Made by a program: the position numbers and the translations under genes
Part shown: one piece after another, positions 42,745 through 51,203 of the stretch
Position numbering within the stretch: the first letter of the stretch is position 1
Layout: each line of letters starts with the position of its first letter
Source: G963663525 sp963663525
Lineage (GTDB): Bacteria; Myxococcota_A; SURF-8; G963663525
Length of the DNA: 64,000 nucleotides
Assembly: GCA_963663525.2 (NCBI GenBank)
Contig: CAXXHC010000002.1
Span: forward strand, 248,001 to 312,000
Reading direction: 5' to 3'
Notes under the pieces: generated by a model
Told to the model about the DNA's origin: nothing
The model's input: the letters and a program-made list of their open reading frames with translations, nothing else
Databases searched by the model: none

Positions 42745-43038
42745 TCATTGATTGCTTGATGCAGTTTTCCGAATTTTAGACCACATCGAATAAACCATCA
42801 CCAGCAGTGGCAGTACTATAAATATTGCAAATGCTATTATTTGCATTGTCGGCATATGTCCTATTCCCAACATACTAACATATAATCCCCCCAAAATTGC
42901 AAGAATGCCTGCGCGGATGCTTCTCTTAATCGATCTCCTCTTATCCCTTTTCTTTACATTTCTTGAGTATAAATAAATAGCGATTGGCCAGAGCAACAAC
43001 ATCAACACAATCACCAATATGCCAGTGTAATGAAACAT
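42745..43038 (-). CDS. small two/three-helix membrane protein
   Basis: 97 residues: MFHYTGILVIVLMLLLWPIAIYLY, a basic loop (SRNVKKRDKRRSIKRSIR), AGILAILGGLYVSMLGIG, then MQIIAFAIFIVLPLLVMVY and a charged tail. Hydrophobic segments separated by a strongly positive loop look like a genuine inner-membrane protein. No family recognised and only a weak ribosome-binding site (GCAGGT). It is AT-rich like its neighbours, between two REP-like palindromes. Confidence 0.45.
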   Translation of the reverse strand: MFHYTGILVIVLMLLLWPIAIYLYSRNVKKRDKRRSIKRSIRAGILAILGGLYVSMLGIGHMPTMQIIAFAIFIVLPLLVMVYSMWSKIRKTASSNQ

Positions 43039-43091
43039 GATTTAATACCTGCGGATAGCCTAAACCAGATACGCACAATCGGAGAAAAAAA

Positions 43092-43118
43092 GTAGGTCGG
43101 ACAAATTTTTTGTCCGAC
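43092..43118. repeat. REP-like palindrome
   Basis: GTAG then GTCGGACAAA (43096-43105), a TTT loop and TTTGTCCGAC (43109-43118). Before the IS arrived it faced the copy at 44694-44720 at about 67 bp, forming an inverted pair. Confidence 0.85.
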
Positions 43119-43173
43119 ATAAACTTCATGCGAAGATGGTATCAATTGTGACACTTGAACATCAAGAGAAAAT

Positions 43174-44685
43174 GGCTCTTCGCTGTTTAGTGTGGGTAAC
43201 GGCAGCTTATGCATCGGCTTCGCCGATCCGGGGACCCGTCCCCGCACCCCTGGGATTTATCGCTTTGAAGTCCAAACCTGGTTGTTGTAATAAGGGATAA
43301 AGAGAAAAGGAGAGGTTTCCCCCTCCTTTCCAGGTTCGGACCTTCGACGGCGCTCGGGTCGCGTCCCCGCGTTGCCTTATCCTCCGCCGAAGTTCTGCCA
43401 GTGTAACCTTTGCACACTGAAGGAGCAAGAGATGGACGAGCGCGGACTTTTCACGATGGCTCTTGGATTGACCCCTCCCTGGGAGGTGGTGGATATTGAC
43501 TTTGACGCCGAGCGCCACCGGTTGGATCTGTACCTGGATTTTCCCGCCGGGAGCCGGTTTGCGTGCCCGCAATGCGAGGTGGCTTGCGGGGTTCACGATA
43601 CGAACGAGAGGAGTTGGCGACATCTGAACTTTTTTCAGCACGAGGCGTATCTTCACGCACGCCTACCCCGGATCAAATGCCCTGAACACGGAGTAAAAAC
43701 GGTGGAGGTACCTTGGGCGCGTCCTGGTGCGGGGTTCACGCTGCTTTTTGAGGCGCTGGTACTGCTTATGGCCAGAAAGGGCATGACGCCCAAGGGGATC
43801 GGCGAAATACTTGGTGAGCACGACACGCGGATCTGGCGGGTGCTGGAATACTATGTGGACTCGAGTCTGGCGAAGCAGGACTGGTCCGAGGTCGAAGCGG
43901 TGGGCGTGGATGAAACCAGCCGTTCCCGTGGGCACGACTACGTGACGGTGTTCGTGGACATGGACGAGGCGAAGGTTCTGCACGTGGAGCCCGGCAAAGA
44001 CCACCGGACGGTGGCGGGCTTCGAGGCTGAGCTTCACGCTCACGGCGGTAAACCCGAACAGGTGAAAGAGTTCAGCATGGACATGTCAGCGGCGTTCATC
44101 AAGGGGGTTGGGAAACAGTTTCCCGATGCGGCGATGACCTTCGACCGCTTCCACGTGATGAAGCTTGTCAACAAGGCCGTGGACGAGGTGCGGCGTGAGG
44201 AGCGCCAAGACAGGACTGAGTTGGAAAAGACGAGATGGGTCTGGTTGAAAAACGAGCAAAACCTTACGGACAAAGAGCGAGAGAAGTTCGATGAGTTGAA
44301 AGACAGCACGCTGAAAACGGCCAGGGGCTATCGGCTCAAAGAGACGCTTCAGTCGGTATATGCCGACTACGCAGGCCATCCAGATGACGGTGAGAAGCAG
44401 TTGCAGTACTGGTATTTCTGGGCCACGCACAGCCAACTGCCGCCGATGATCAAGGTAGCCAAAACGATCAAGACCCACTGGGATGGGGTATTGCGGTGGT
44501 TTCAGTCAGGTTTGACACAAGGGCTGGTGGAAGGCATCAACGGTATAATTCAGGCGGCCAAGCGCAAGGCCAGAGGGTTCAGGTCGTTTAGGAAGCTTCG
44601 AACCATGATCTTCCTCGTCGCTGGAAAGCTAGACTTCGACCTGCCGCAGATGAAACTGCTTACCCACAGTAAATAGCGAGGAGGC
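43174..44685 (+). mobile_element. ISL3-family insertion sequence, complete (1512 bp)
   Basis: Terminal inverted repeats of 26 bp: left end GGCTCTTCGCTGTTTAGTGT (43174 onward) and right end, on the minus strand, GCCTCCTCGCTATTTACTGT (44685 downward), both continuing GGGTAA. An exact 8-bp target duplication GAGAAAAT flanks it (43166-43173 and 44686-44693). It contains one transposase gene and a 258-bp leader. Confidence 0.93.
43432..44676 (+). CDS. tnpA: ISL3-family DDE transposase
   Basis: 414 residues from the ATG at 43432 (AAGGAG upstream); the track extending back to 43372 lies in the leader. An N-terminal zinc finger/helix-turn-helix has CPQCEVACGVHD and IKCPEHG, then KGMTPKGIGEILGEHDTRIWRVLEYY. 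The DDE catalytic residues are expected at VGVDETSRSRGHDY, FSMDMSAAFI and TQGLVEGINGIIQAAKRKARGF. The frame is intact and runs to within 9 bp of the right end, so the element may be active. Confidence 0.95.
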   Translation: MDERGLFTMALGLTPPWEVVDIDFDAERHRLDLYLDFPAGSRFACPQCEVACGVHDTNERSWRHLNFFQHEAYLHARLPRIKCPEHGVKTVEVPWARPGAGFTLLFEALVLLMARKGMTPKGIGEILGEHDTRIWRVLEYYVDSSLAKQDWSEVEAVGVDETSRSRGHDYVTVFVDMDEAKVLHVEPGKDHRTVAGFEAELHAHGGKPEQVKEFSMDMSAAFIKGVGKQFPDAAMTFDRFHVMKLVNKAVDEVRREERQDRTELEKTRWVWLKNEQNLTDKEREKFDELKDSTLKTARGYRLKETLQSVYADYAGHPDDGEKQLQYWYFWATHSQLPPMIKVAKTIKTHWDGVLRWFQSGLTQGLVEGINGIIQAAKRKARGFRSFRKLRTMIFLVAGKLDFDLPQMKLLTHSK

Positions 44686-44693
44686 GAGAAAAT

Positions 44694-44720
44694 GTCGGAC
44701 AGAAAATCTGTCCGACCTAC
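44694..44720. repeat. REP-like palindrome abutting the IS target site
   Basis: GTCGGACAGA (44694-44703), AAA loop, TCTGTCCGAC (44707-44716), then CTAC. It immediately follows the right-hand target duplication. Confidence 0.85.
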
Positions 44721-44859
44721 AGTGCTCGCCATGAGCGTTTTTTTACAAAGTGACAATTTTTTAGATGCACCCTATATCAAGTTTTCGTCTCCATGGGTCT
44801 TGATTTTCTATTTTCATTGGTGTATTTATATGTTTTAATCTTTTAGACAGGAGGGAGAC

Positions 44860-45243
44860 ATGTGGGAAATCCATTGTACGAGTCAGTACCGATGGATTGC
44901 GTGCGTTTTTCTTTTTGGATCTTTGTTTCTGATGAGTTGCATTGATGATGATTCATTTGGGGTCACGTGCGTTTTTGAAATGAAGTCCAGGTCGAGTTGC
45001 CCATGGGGAGTCGATTCCGGGGAATGGAGACCACATTGCTTCGAAGAATGGGACCGATGCGAACCCTATTGTGAAGCAGACGGCGATTGCTATTTCACAG
45101 ATCACAACGATTGTTCAGGGGAATGCTGCTACGATTACAGCTATCGGAATGTCCGGGTTTTCGATGGAACCTGCGATGATTTTTATGCAAGCGACGACGA
45201 GTCGTTGGCCACGCTCAAACCCGTAATGAAGGATGCGTCCTGA
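44860..45243 (+). CDS. small Cys-rich lipoprotein
   Basis: 127 residues; strong AGGAGGG ribosome-binding site eight bases upstream. The signal sequence ends in lipobox LFLMSC. The mature part has about 14 cysteines, including CVFEMKSRSSC, CFEEWDRCEPYCEADGDC and DCSGECCYDY, similar in style to the broken lipoprotein at 41.7-42.7 kb. It is probably disulfide-bonded on the cell surface. No family recognised. AT-richer than the core chromosome. Confidence 0.65.
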   Translation: MWEIHCTSQYRWIACVFLFGSLFLMSCIDDDSFGVTCVFEMKSRSSCPWGVDSGEWRPHCFEEWDRCEPYCEADGDCYFTDHNDCSGECCYDYSYRNVRVFDGTCDDFYASDDESLATLKPVMKDAS

Positions 45244-45879
45244 CCCTTCGCCTTTTTGTGAGATCGGGTGGGGTTCACCCGTCCTACACGATCGTGGGCT
45301 GAAGCTAAAAAGAAATCTCACTTTGCCTATCGGGGATAGAAAGTAGGTCAGGTAATTGCTTTACCCTCCCCTACAAACTCTACTGAAAATACTTCAAACT
45401 CGTGCATTTTCACGCAAACTCACGTCATGCTCGATTCATGCCGCAAAACTCGTGCAAACTCACGCCAAACCGCGCAAATTCCTCCCCGGTTTTCTCGCAA
45501 CGAGTCGAGGGGTACCGAGAAAAAAGTGATAAGAAACTGTACAAAAACGGCCTTTTTCCACCGAAAAGTCTCGCAAAGCTCTAAATTCTCTCGCAAGCCT
45601 CGTGGTTCCGAATCTGCACGTTTTTTCACCAATTTGCACGTTTGGCGGAAGACGGCGGAACGGCTTCGCTTCGTCGCAAAGACCGGAAATCATCGCCTTC
45701 CTCTTTTGCAATCCCGCACTTGAAAATCCGCCCCATGCCGGATATGATGACGCCACCTGCGACGAATTCCCGACCGTGAGAATTCGTGCCAACATATTGA
45801 TTTTTTAGATGTTTTCTCCCTTTGTCGTGTCTTCCCGACACGACATCGTGGAAAATTTTCGACCTCGAAAGGATGGCGG
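45244..45879. other. intergenic region with REP-like hairpin and short repeats
   Basis: 636 bp. 45264-45286 is a REP-like palindrome (GGGTG/CACCC ... CCTAC). 45397-45464 contains AAACTCGTGCA twice and CAAACTCACG twice. Frames on both strands (for example 45427-45723) are Arg/Ser-rich with no ribosome-binding site and are judged non-coding. The final bases carry AAAGGA for the next gene. Confidence 0.5.
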
Positions 45880-46755
45880 ATGGACATCGCGCTGGACTGT
45901 CTCCCCTGCTTCGTGAACCAGGTACTTTCCACGTCTCGCGTCCTTTCTTTGGACGAAGCCGTCACGCGCAAGGCGATGGCGCGGGTGCTCGACACGCTTT
46001 CGCACTTCGAAGAGTACGACGGCACGACGTTGATGGCGCAACGTATCCAGTTGATTTTACGGGAAGAAACCGGCCTCGACGACCTTTTCGCCGAGGCGAA
46101 GGAGAAGGCCAACCGCTGGATGCTGCGGCTGCTTTCCGAGCGCTTCCCCGAAGGCCATGTCGCCGACTTTCGCGAGGCGTTGCAACTGGCGGTGGCCGGG
46201 AACATCATCGACCTCGGCGCCCATCCCGAACTGAGTGCGGAAGAAGTGCTTTTCACCATCGCCGGAGTCGCCGAAGCCGGGTTCGCCATCGACCGTTCCG
46301 AGCGGTTGCAGCGCGCGGTCCACGAGGCGCAAAACATTCTCTATCTAGGCGATAATGCTGGGGAAATCGTGTTCGACAAGTGGCTCATCTCACGCCTTCC
46401 GCGCGGTCGTGTGACTTTTGCAGTGCGGGGCGGCCCGGTGCTCAACGACATCACCCGGCACGACGCCGAAACCGTCGCCATGCACGAAGTGGCCCGCGTG
46501 GTAGACACCGGGGCGGATCTCCCCGGCGTGTTGCTCGAAAAAAGCTCGGAGGAATTCCGCCAGGCCTGGCACGAGGCGGATCTCGTGATTTCCAAAGGAC
46601 AGGGCAATTTCGAATCGTTATGCGGAGACGAGGTGGACCGTCCGGTGTTCTTCCTCTTCATGGCGAAATGCCGCAAAGTGGCGGGGATGGTCGGCTGCCG
46701 GATCGGAGATTACATCGTCTCTTGCAATCGTCCAGCTCTGGAAAGATTCGAGTAG
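45880..46755 (+). CDS. DUF89 / damage-control phosphatase (ARMT1-like)
   Basis: 291 residues. MDIALDCLPCFVNQVL is the CxxC start of the DUF89 family. LYLGDNAGEIVFDKWLI carries the conserved metal-binding Asp-Asn, and SKGQGNFESL is the conserved C-terminal loop. Family members are metal-dependent phosphatases acting on damaged phosphosugars or phosphometabolites. It is cytoplasmic. The gene appears monocistronic. Confidence 0.88.
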   Translation: MDIALDCLPCFVNQVLSTSRVLSLDEAVTRKAMARVLDTLSHFEEYDGTTLMAQRIQLILREETGLDDLFAEAKEKANRWMLRLLSERFPEGHVADFREALQLAVAGNIIDLGAHPELSAEEVLFTIAGVAEAGFAIDRSERLQRAVHEAQNILYLGDNAGEIVFDKWLISRLPRGRVTFAVRGGPVLNDITRHDAETVAMHEVARVVDTGADLPGVLLEKSSEEFRQAWHEADLVISKGQGNFESLCGDEVDRPVFFLFMAKCRKVAGMVGCRIGDYIVSCNRPALERFE

Positions 46756-46996
46756 TATCAAGCAGTTTCGACTCCGGAAAAAAGAAACAACACCATTTTC
46801 TGGAATAATATCCGGTTGGAAAGATCATCCAACCTACTGATTTCCGTGGATATTTCATTTCATGCGCAAGAATTGGAGATCAGATCACGGGAACAAAAAC
46901 CATCCCTTCCCCCCGACGGAAAACATTGTCAACGTCCGGGTTTTTCTGCTATTTTCGAAGAAATCTTTCCTTTTTTCCAACGACGAGGACCGGCCC
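46756..46996. repeat. intergenic gap with REP-like palindrome
   Basis: 46812-46835 reads GGTTGGAAAGATCATCCAAC then CTAC (arms GGTTGGA/TCCAACC). Nothing else was recognised. Confidence 0.55.
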
Positions 46997-49309
46997 ATGT
47001 CGAACGTTTCGCGCTCGTTTTTTTTGATTTTTCCGCTGTTCTTTTTCGTCGTGACATTCGCGTGCAGCGACGATTCCAGCCCCGCTCAGACCGGCGACGG
47101 CGACACGGAGCTTTCCGATAGCGACTTTTCCGAAACCGAGCAGGACGAGGAGGAAGCCATCGGCGAGGGTCTGCCGTCCCGGCCCGACGTCGCGCCGACG
47201 ATGATCGTCCGCCCCGAAGACAAGGCCGTAATTCTCGAACGCATCGAGCGGGAACCGTTTATGCAAATCCTCGACGAAATCAAATCCACTGCGGCACGGG
47301 ACCACTACGACTTCCCCGAACCGGACACCTTCGATAAGCAGGAGCAGGAAAACGGCGAAATCGCCCAGGCGAACGCCTTTTTGGCCTGGCTGCTCGACGA
47401 CGAAACCTACGCCGTCAAGGCGCGGGAATTTTTGCAAAAACTCTCCGACAACTACGCCAGCCACAAAGACAGCGACATCAACATCCGGATGCCGTCCATC
47501 GTGATGTGCTACACCTTCGCGCTCGACCTGCTGGTCGGCGCGGAGATGATTCCCGAGAACGAGGCCGAGGAGGCCGAAACCAAGCTGACGACGATCATCG
47601 ATGCCTTTTATGCGGACTACATCGAAAACGACTTCAACCGTATTTTTATTCATTACACCCAGAACAACCACCCGATCCGCACGGCCTGCTCCATCGGCAC
47701 GGTCGCGCTGGGCTTTCCCGAACATCCCGAGGCGCGCAAATGGGCCGATTGGGCGTTTTCGGAGTTGTCCTACCTTTGGGGCCCCAACGGCCAGTACGTA
47801 CAGGAGGACGGCGGCGTCTCGGAAGGCTCGCTGTACTATCGCTTCGCTTTCGGAGCTTCTCTGGCGATGTTCCACGCCTGGCACAACCGCATCGGAGAAC
47901 CTCGGACCTTCACGAAAAACTGCATCAACCGTATCGACGAAGACCCCTGGACCGGGCACGGCTGCGTGGACGGCGAAAGCTTCGTTTTCAAGAATCCGAT
48001 GTTCGAGGAACCGTTCCAGAAAAGCGTGGACTGGTTCCTCACCCTGCGTATGCCCGACGGTCGCAGACCGCCGATGGAGGACAGCGGTCTCAAGGACGGT
48101 AACGGCGGCGCGGTGATGGCACGATACATGGACCGCGAAGACCTGGTGTGGGACTGGCACACCGACAACCTGAACATGTCCGGCGGCATGGACCTGCGCA
48201 TCCTTCACCTGGCTTACGCCCCCGAAATTCCCGACGCCCAGCCCCCTGCATGGACGCACCGGGTGATGGAAACCGCAGGCCAGGCGGTATTCCGCTCGGG
48301 CTGGGGAGAAGAGGATTTCTGGCTGATGGTCACCGCCGAGCACGGGTCCGCGAGAAAGACGATTCACGACCACGTGGACGGCGGATCGTTCACGATGTCT
48401 GCGTATGGGGAATACTTGCTGATCGACTGCGGCTACTACAAACCCAACTCGATGAATAACGCCGTGACGGCTCAGGCCGCATCCCACAACCTGCTCACGA
48501 TCGAAGAAGAGCCGGTGGAACCCAAGGGAATGATTACGAATTTCGGCGATGCCGACGCCTTTTTAAAGAACGAAGTCCTCTCCGATTCTTTGGCCTACGT
48601 GGAGGCATGGCAGGATCTGGACGTCACGCAGACGCAACGCAGCGTGATGCTGGTGCGCAATCGCTACGCCGTCGTCGTGGACCGCATCCTCACGCCCGTT
48701 ACCGAACCACGGCATCATACCTGGCGGCTCCATGGATACGCAGGCCACGGCACGGGCGAATATTTCGGGTTGGGCACAAATTTCGGCGTATGGGAACGCG
48801 AAAAGGCGGGAGTGAAGGTTTATCTCGCCACCACCGCTGAAGCCATCGAGATCAAAGAGCCACGCTATACCGAGTTCGAACCACCCCACGTGCATGAAAT
48901 CGAGGGAGACGAAAGCAACCACGGGGTGATGGACGGCAAGGTTGAGGCGGTCGCTCCCGGCTTTTTGGCGGTCGCCGCTCCCTACAAAATGAACGCCACC
49001 GATGGATCCCCCGAAGCACCACTCACAGTCGAGGAAATCACGGCCAACGGACTGACGCAGGGCGTGGCGGCCTGGGAAGTCACCCATTCCGGGGGGAAGG
49101 ATCTCGTCCTGCTGCGTGTTCCCGACGCCCCTACGGAACTCACGCTTTCCAACGGAAAAAACCTTGCCACCGACGCCGAATTCGTGCTGGTGACGCTCGA
49201 AGGCAACGAAACGCTGACCTTGATGGCACGGGGCACCACTCTTTCGTTGGATGGAAACGAGTTGCTCACCGCCACGGACGAGGCGGTGGTAGTGAGTCAG
49301 GCGAAATAA
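46997..49309 (+). CDS. lipoprotein heparinase II/III-like polysaccharide lyase
   Basis: 770 residues from the ATG at 46997; the frame is open further upstream without a better start. The signal peptide with lipobox FFVVTFAC precedes an acidic tether (SDDSSPAQTGDGDTELSDSDFSETEQDEEE). The alpha/alpha toroid (about 90-420) contains FNRIFIHYTQNNHPIRTA and GGVSEGSLYYRFAFG. The beta-sandwich domain has the heparinase II/III core AEHGSARKTIHDHVDGGSFTMSAYGEYLLIDCGYY, with likely catalytic His/Tyr. It should degrade an acidic polysaccharide at the cell surface. It converges on cdsA with a 3-bp gap. Confidence 0.82.
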   Translation: MSNVSRSFFLIFPLFFFVVTFACSDDSSPAQTGDGDTELSDSDFSETEQDEEEAIGEGLPSRPDVAPTMIVRPEDKAVILERIEREPFMQILDEIKSTAARDHYDFPEPDTFDKQEQENGEIAQANAFLAWLLDDETYAVKAREFLQKLSDNYASHKDSDINIRMPSIVMCYTFALDLLVGAEMIPENEAEEAETKLTTIIDAFYADYIENDFNRIFIHYTQNNHPIRTACSIGTVALGFPEHPEARKWADWAFSELSYLWGPNGQYVQEDGGVSEGSLYYRFAFGASLAMFHAWHNRIGEPRTFTKNCINRIDEDPWTGHGCVDGESFVFKNPMFEEPFQKSVDWFLTLRMPDGRRPPMEDSGLKDGNGGAVMARYMDREDLVWDWHTDNLNMSGGMDLRILHLAYAPEIPDAQPPAWTHRVMETAGQAVFRSGWGEEDFWLMVTAEHGSARKTIHDHVDGGSFTMSAYGEYLLIDCGYYKPNSMNNAVTAQAASHNLLTIEEEPVEPKGMITNFGDADAFLKNEVLSDSLAYVEAWQDLDVTQTQRSVMLVRNRYAVVVDRILTPVTEPRHHTWRLHGYAGHGTGEYFGLGTNFGVWEREKAGVKVYLATTAEAIEIKEPRYTEFEPPHVHEIEGDESNHGVMDGKVEAVAPGFLAVAAPYKMNATDGSPEAPLTVEEITANGLTQGVAAWEVTHSGGKDLVLLRVPDAPTELTLSNGKNLATDAEFVLVTLEGNETLTLMARGTTLSLDGNELLTATDEAVVVSQAK

Positions 49310-49312
49310 CCG

Positions 49313-50131
49313 CTAATAGACGAAAATCACGGCGAAATAGTACAGCACCGGCGCGCCGAACAGGAGAGCGTCGAAGCGGTCGAGTACCCCGCCGTGGCCG
49401 GGAATCAGGCTTCCCGAATCCTTGATACCGAACGAACGTTTCAGCATCGACTCGATCAGATCACCCAATTGCCCCACGTAGCCCACGGCAATCCCGGCGA
49501 CGACCATCTGTGGAATGCTCCAGTTGAGAGAAAGCCAGCCGTTGAAAAGATATAGGCAGACCAGCCCGAACAGTGCGCCGCCGATGGAGCCCTCCCAGGT
49601 CTTTTTTGGGGAGATGCGCTCGTAAAACTTGTGGCGCCCAAGCAATTTCCCGGAAAAATAAGCTCCCGTGTCGTTGGCCCAGACGATGGCGAACAGCGCG
49701 AGCAGCAGGGAACCGTCGTCGGCTGCATTCAATCCCACAAGGCGCGGGAAAAACAGAAACAGCACCGGCACGTACAGGATGCCCAAAACCGTCAAGCCGA
49801 AACGCTGACCGACGGTGGGAATCGGGTCGGGATGGAACAGCAACCAGAACGCAGGCAGCGAAAAGGCCAGGAACATCGAGGCGGTAGCGACTTCCACGGG
49901 AAGACCGTACAACTCCACGAGGCCGCTTCCGAGGTAGACGATCGTTGCGGATACGATGCCGACATTGCGCAGGCCCGGATCGTTGGGGATCGCCATCTGA
50001 AAATATTCGACCGTTCCCAACACCGTCAGCATGAGAAAGAAGTAGAAATTGAGCGAGCTTCCTCCTTTAAGGAACAGCAGCACCAGCACCGGAATGGCGA
50101 CCACAGCCGACAGAAAACGATAGAGAAGCAT
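49313..50131 (-). CDS. cdsA: phosphatidate cytidylyltransferase
   Basis: 272 residues with about eight membrane helices. The CdsA signature is complete near the C-terminus: GDLIESMLKRSFGIKDSGSLIPGHGGVLDRFDAL; upstream ISPKKTWEGSIGG is also typical. It makes CDP-diacylglycerol from phosphatidate and CTP at the inner membrane. It follows uppS by 24 bp, the usual uppS-cdsA order. Confidence 0.95.
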   Translation of the reverse strand: MLLYRFLSAVVAIPVLVLLFLKGGSSLNFYFFLMLTVLGTVEYFQMAIPNDPGLRNVGIVSATIVYLGSGLVELYGLPVEVATASMFLAFSLPAFWLLFHPDPIPTVGQRFGLTVLGILYVPVLFLFFPRLVGLNAADDGSLLLALFAIVWANDTGAYFSGKLLGRHKFYERISPKKTWEGSIGGALFGLVCLYLFNGWLSLNWSIPQMVVAGIAVGYVGQLGDLIESMLKRSFGIKDSGSLIPGHGGVLDRFDALLFGAPVLYYFAVIFVY

Positions 50132-50155
50132 GTATTTTCCTTAAATATCCATGAG

Positions 50156-50884
50156 TTAGGGAAGATTTCCGAACCGCCGTTCCCGCCGTTGAAACTCGCA
50201 TATCGACTCGTACAGGGATTCCTTGGTGAAATCCGGCCACATGATTTCTAGAAAAATCAGTTCGGCATATGCCAGTTGCCAGAGCATGAAATTGGAAATG
50301 CGCAATTCGTTCGATGTACGGATCATCAGGTCCATCGGTGGCAATTCCGGCACCCAGAGCGCTTTTGCGATGTCGGACTCGGAAACGTCCTCCGGGTCCA
50401 TTTCACCCGCTCGCACCCGCTCGCAGACCTGTTGGCAGGCCACGACGATTTCCCGCTGTCCCCCGTATGAAAGGCAGAGGTTGAGGAACATCCCGTCGTT
50501 GCCGCCGGAGTCCGCCATCAGCTTTTCGAGTTCCTCGCGCACGAATCCCGGAAGACGTGCAATGTCGCCGGACATCACGAGCCGGATATTGTTGTCCATG
50601 ATCGTGGGACGCTCTTCGACGAGGTATTTCTTCAAAAGCCGCATCAGGGCTTCGACCTCGTGTCGGGGACGGCTCCAGTTTTCCGTAGAGAAGGCATACA
50701 GCGACAGGGCCTGGAGTCCCAGTTCGCGCGCGGCCTCCACGGTGTCCCGCACCGCCCGCACGCCGGATTCGTGGCCTTTGACCCGCGCCAGCAGTTTTCG
50801 TTTGGCCCAACGACCGTTGCCGTCCATGATGATGCCGACGTGTTTCGGCAGCCTTTTTTTGTCGATTTGTTCCAGAAAGCCCAT
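50156..50884 (-). CDS. uppS: undecaprenyl diphosphate synthase
   Basis: 242 residues from the ATG at 50884 (AGGGG upstream); a longer frame from 50923 is less likely. Motifs: HVGIIMDGNGRWAKRK with catalytic Asp, GHESGVRAVRDTV, LYAFSTENWSRP, LSYGGQREIV, and MIRTSNELRISNFMLWQLAYAELIF. It makes the C55 lipid carrier for wall and O-antigen synthesis. It forms an operon with cdsA. Confidence 0.95.
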   Translation of the reverse strand: MGFLEQIDKKRLPKHVGIIMDGNGRWAKRKLLARVKGHESGVRAVRDTVEAARELGLQALSLYAFSTENWSRPRHEVEALMRLLKKYLVEERPTIMDNNIRLVMSGDIARLPGFVREELEKLMADSGGNDGMFLNLCLSYGGQREIVVACQQVCERVRAGEMDPEDVSESDIAKALWVPELPPMDLMIRTSNELRISNFMLWQLAYAELIFLEIMWPDFTKESLYESICEFQRRERRFGNLP

Positions 50885-51076
50885 TTCCACCCCTAAAGCG
50901 GATGCCTTCGATCCGGCTGCCAAAAGTCGTGCCGGTCGCGTCCGAAAGTGCGGGGCACGTTAGCACGCCTTCGGGGGAGGGTCAAGAAAGCACGGGAGGG
51001 TGCAGACGATTCAATTTTTAAAGGATTTAGAGCGGCATTTATTTGATTTCAGCGATAGAAAACCCTGGAAACAAAG

Positions 51077-51161
51077 GGTGGCACGGGCGAAGCGACGTGA
51101 AACGTCCGCTTGCCCGTGTACGAACGATGTCCATGGGCAACCTGCGGTTGGCCCATGCCAC
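51077..51161. repeat. dispersed repeat shared with 36284-36370
   Basis: Contains GAAGCGACGTGAAACGTC, GTGTACGAACGATGTCCATG and a strong hairpin GGGCAACC/GGTTGGCCC. It lies between uppS and lepB, downstream of the lepB stop. Confidence 0.75.
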
Positions 51162-51203
51162 TCACCCGAAAATGCAGGCTCTTTCCGGGAATGGTATAGA
51201 AAC

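Noticed and set aside
45427..45723. 98-codon plus frame and overlapping minus frames upstream of the DUF89 gene
   Set aside because: Arg/Ser/Thr-rich, open on both strands, no ribosome-binding sites, overlapping short repeats; judged non-coding.
46949..48487. 512-codon minus-strand frame opposite the heparinase-like gene
   Set aside because: Shadow of the lipoprotein gene; composition dominated by Val/His/Arg/Gly from reversed GC-rich codons and no recognisable motif.
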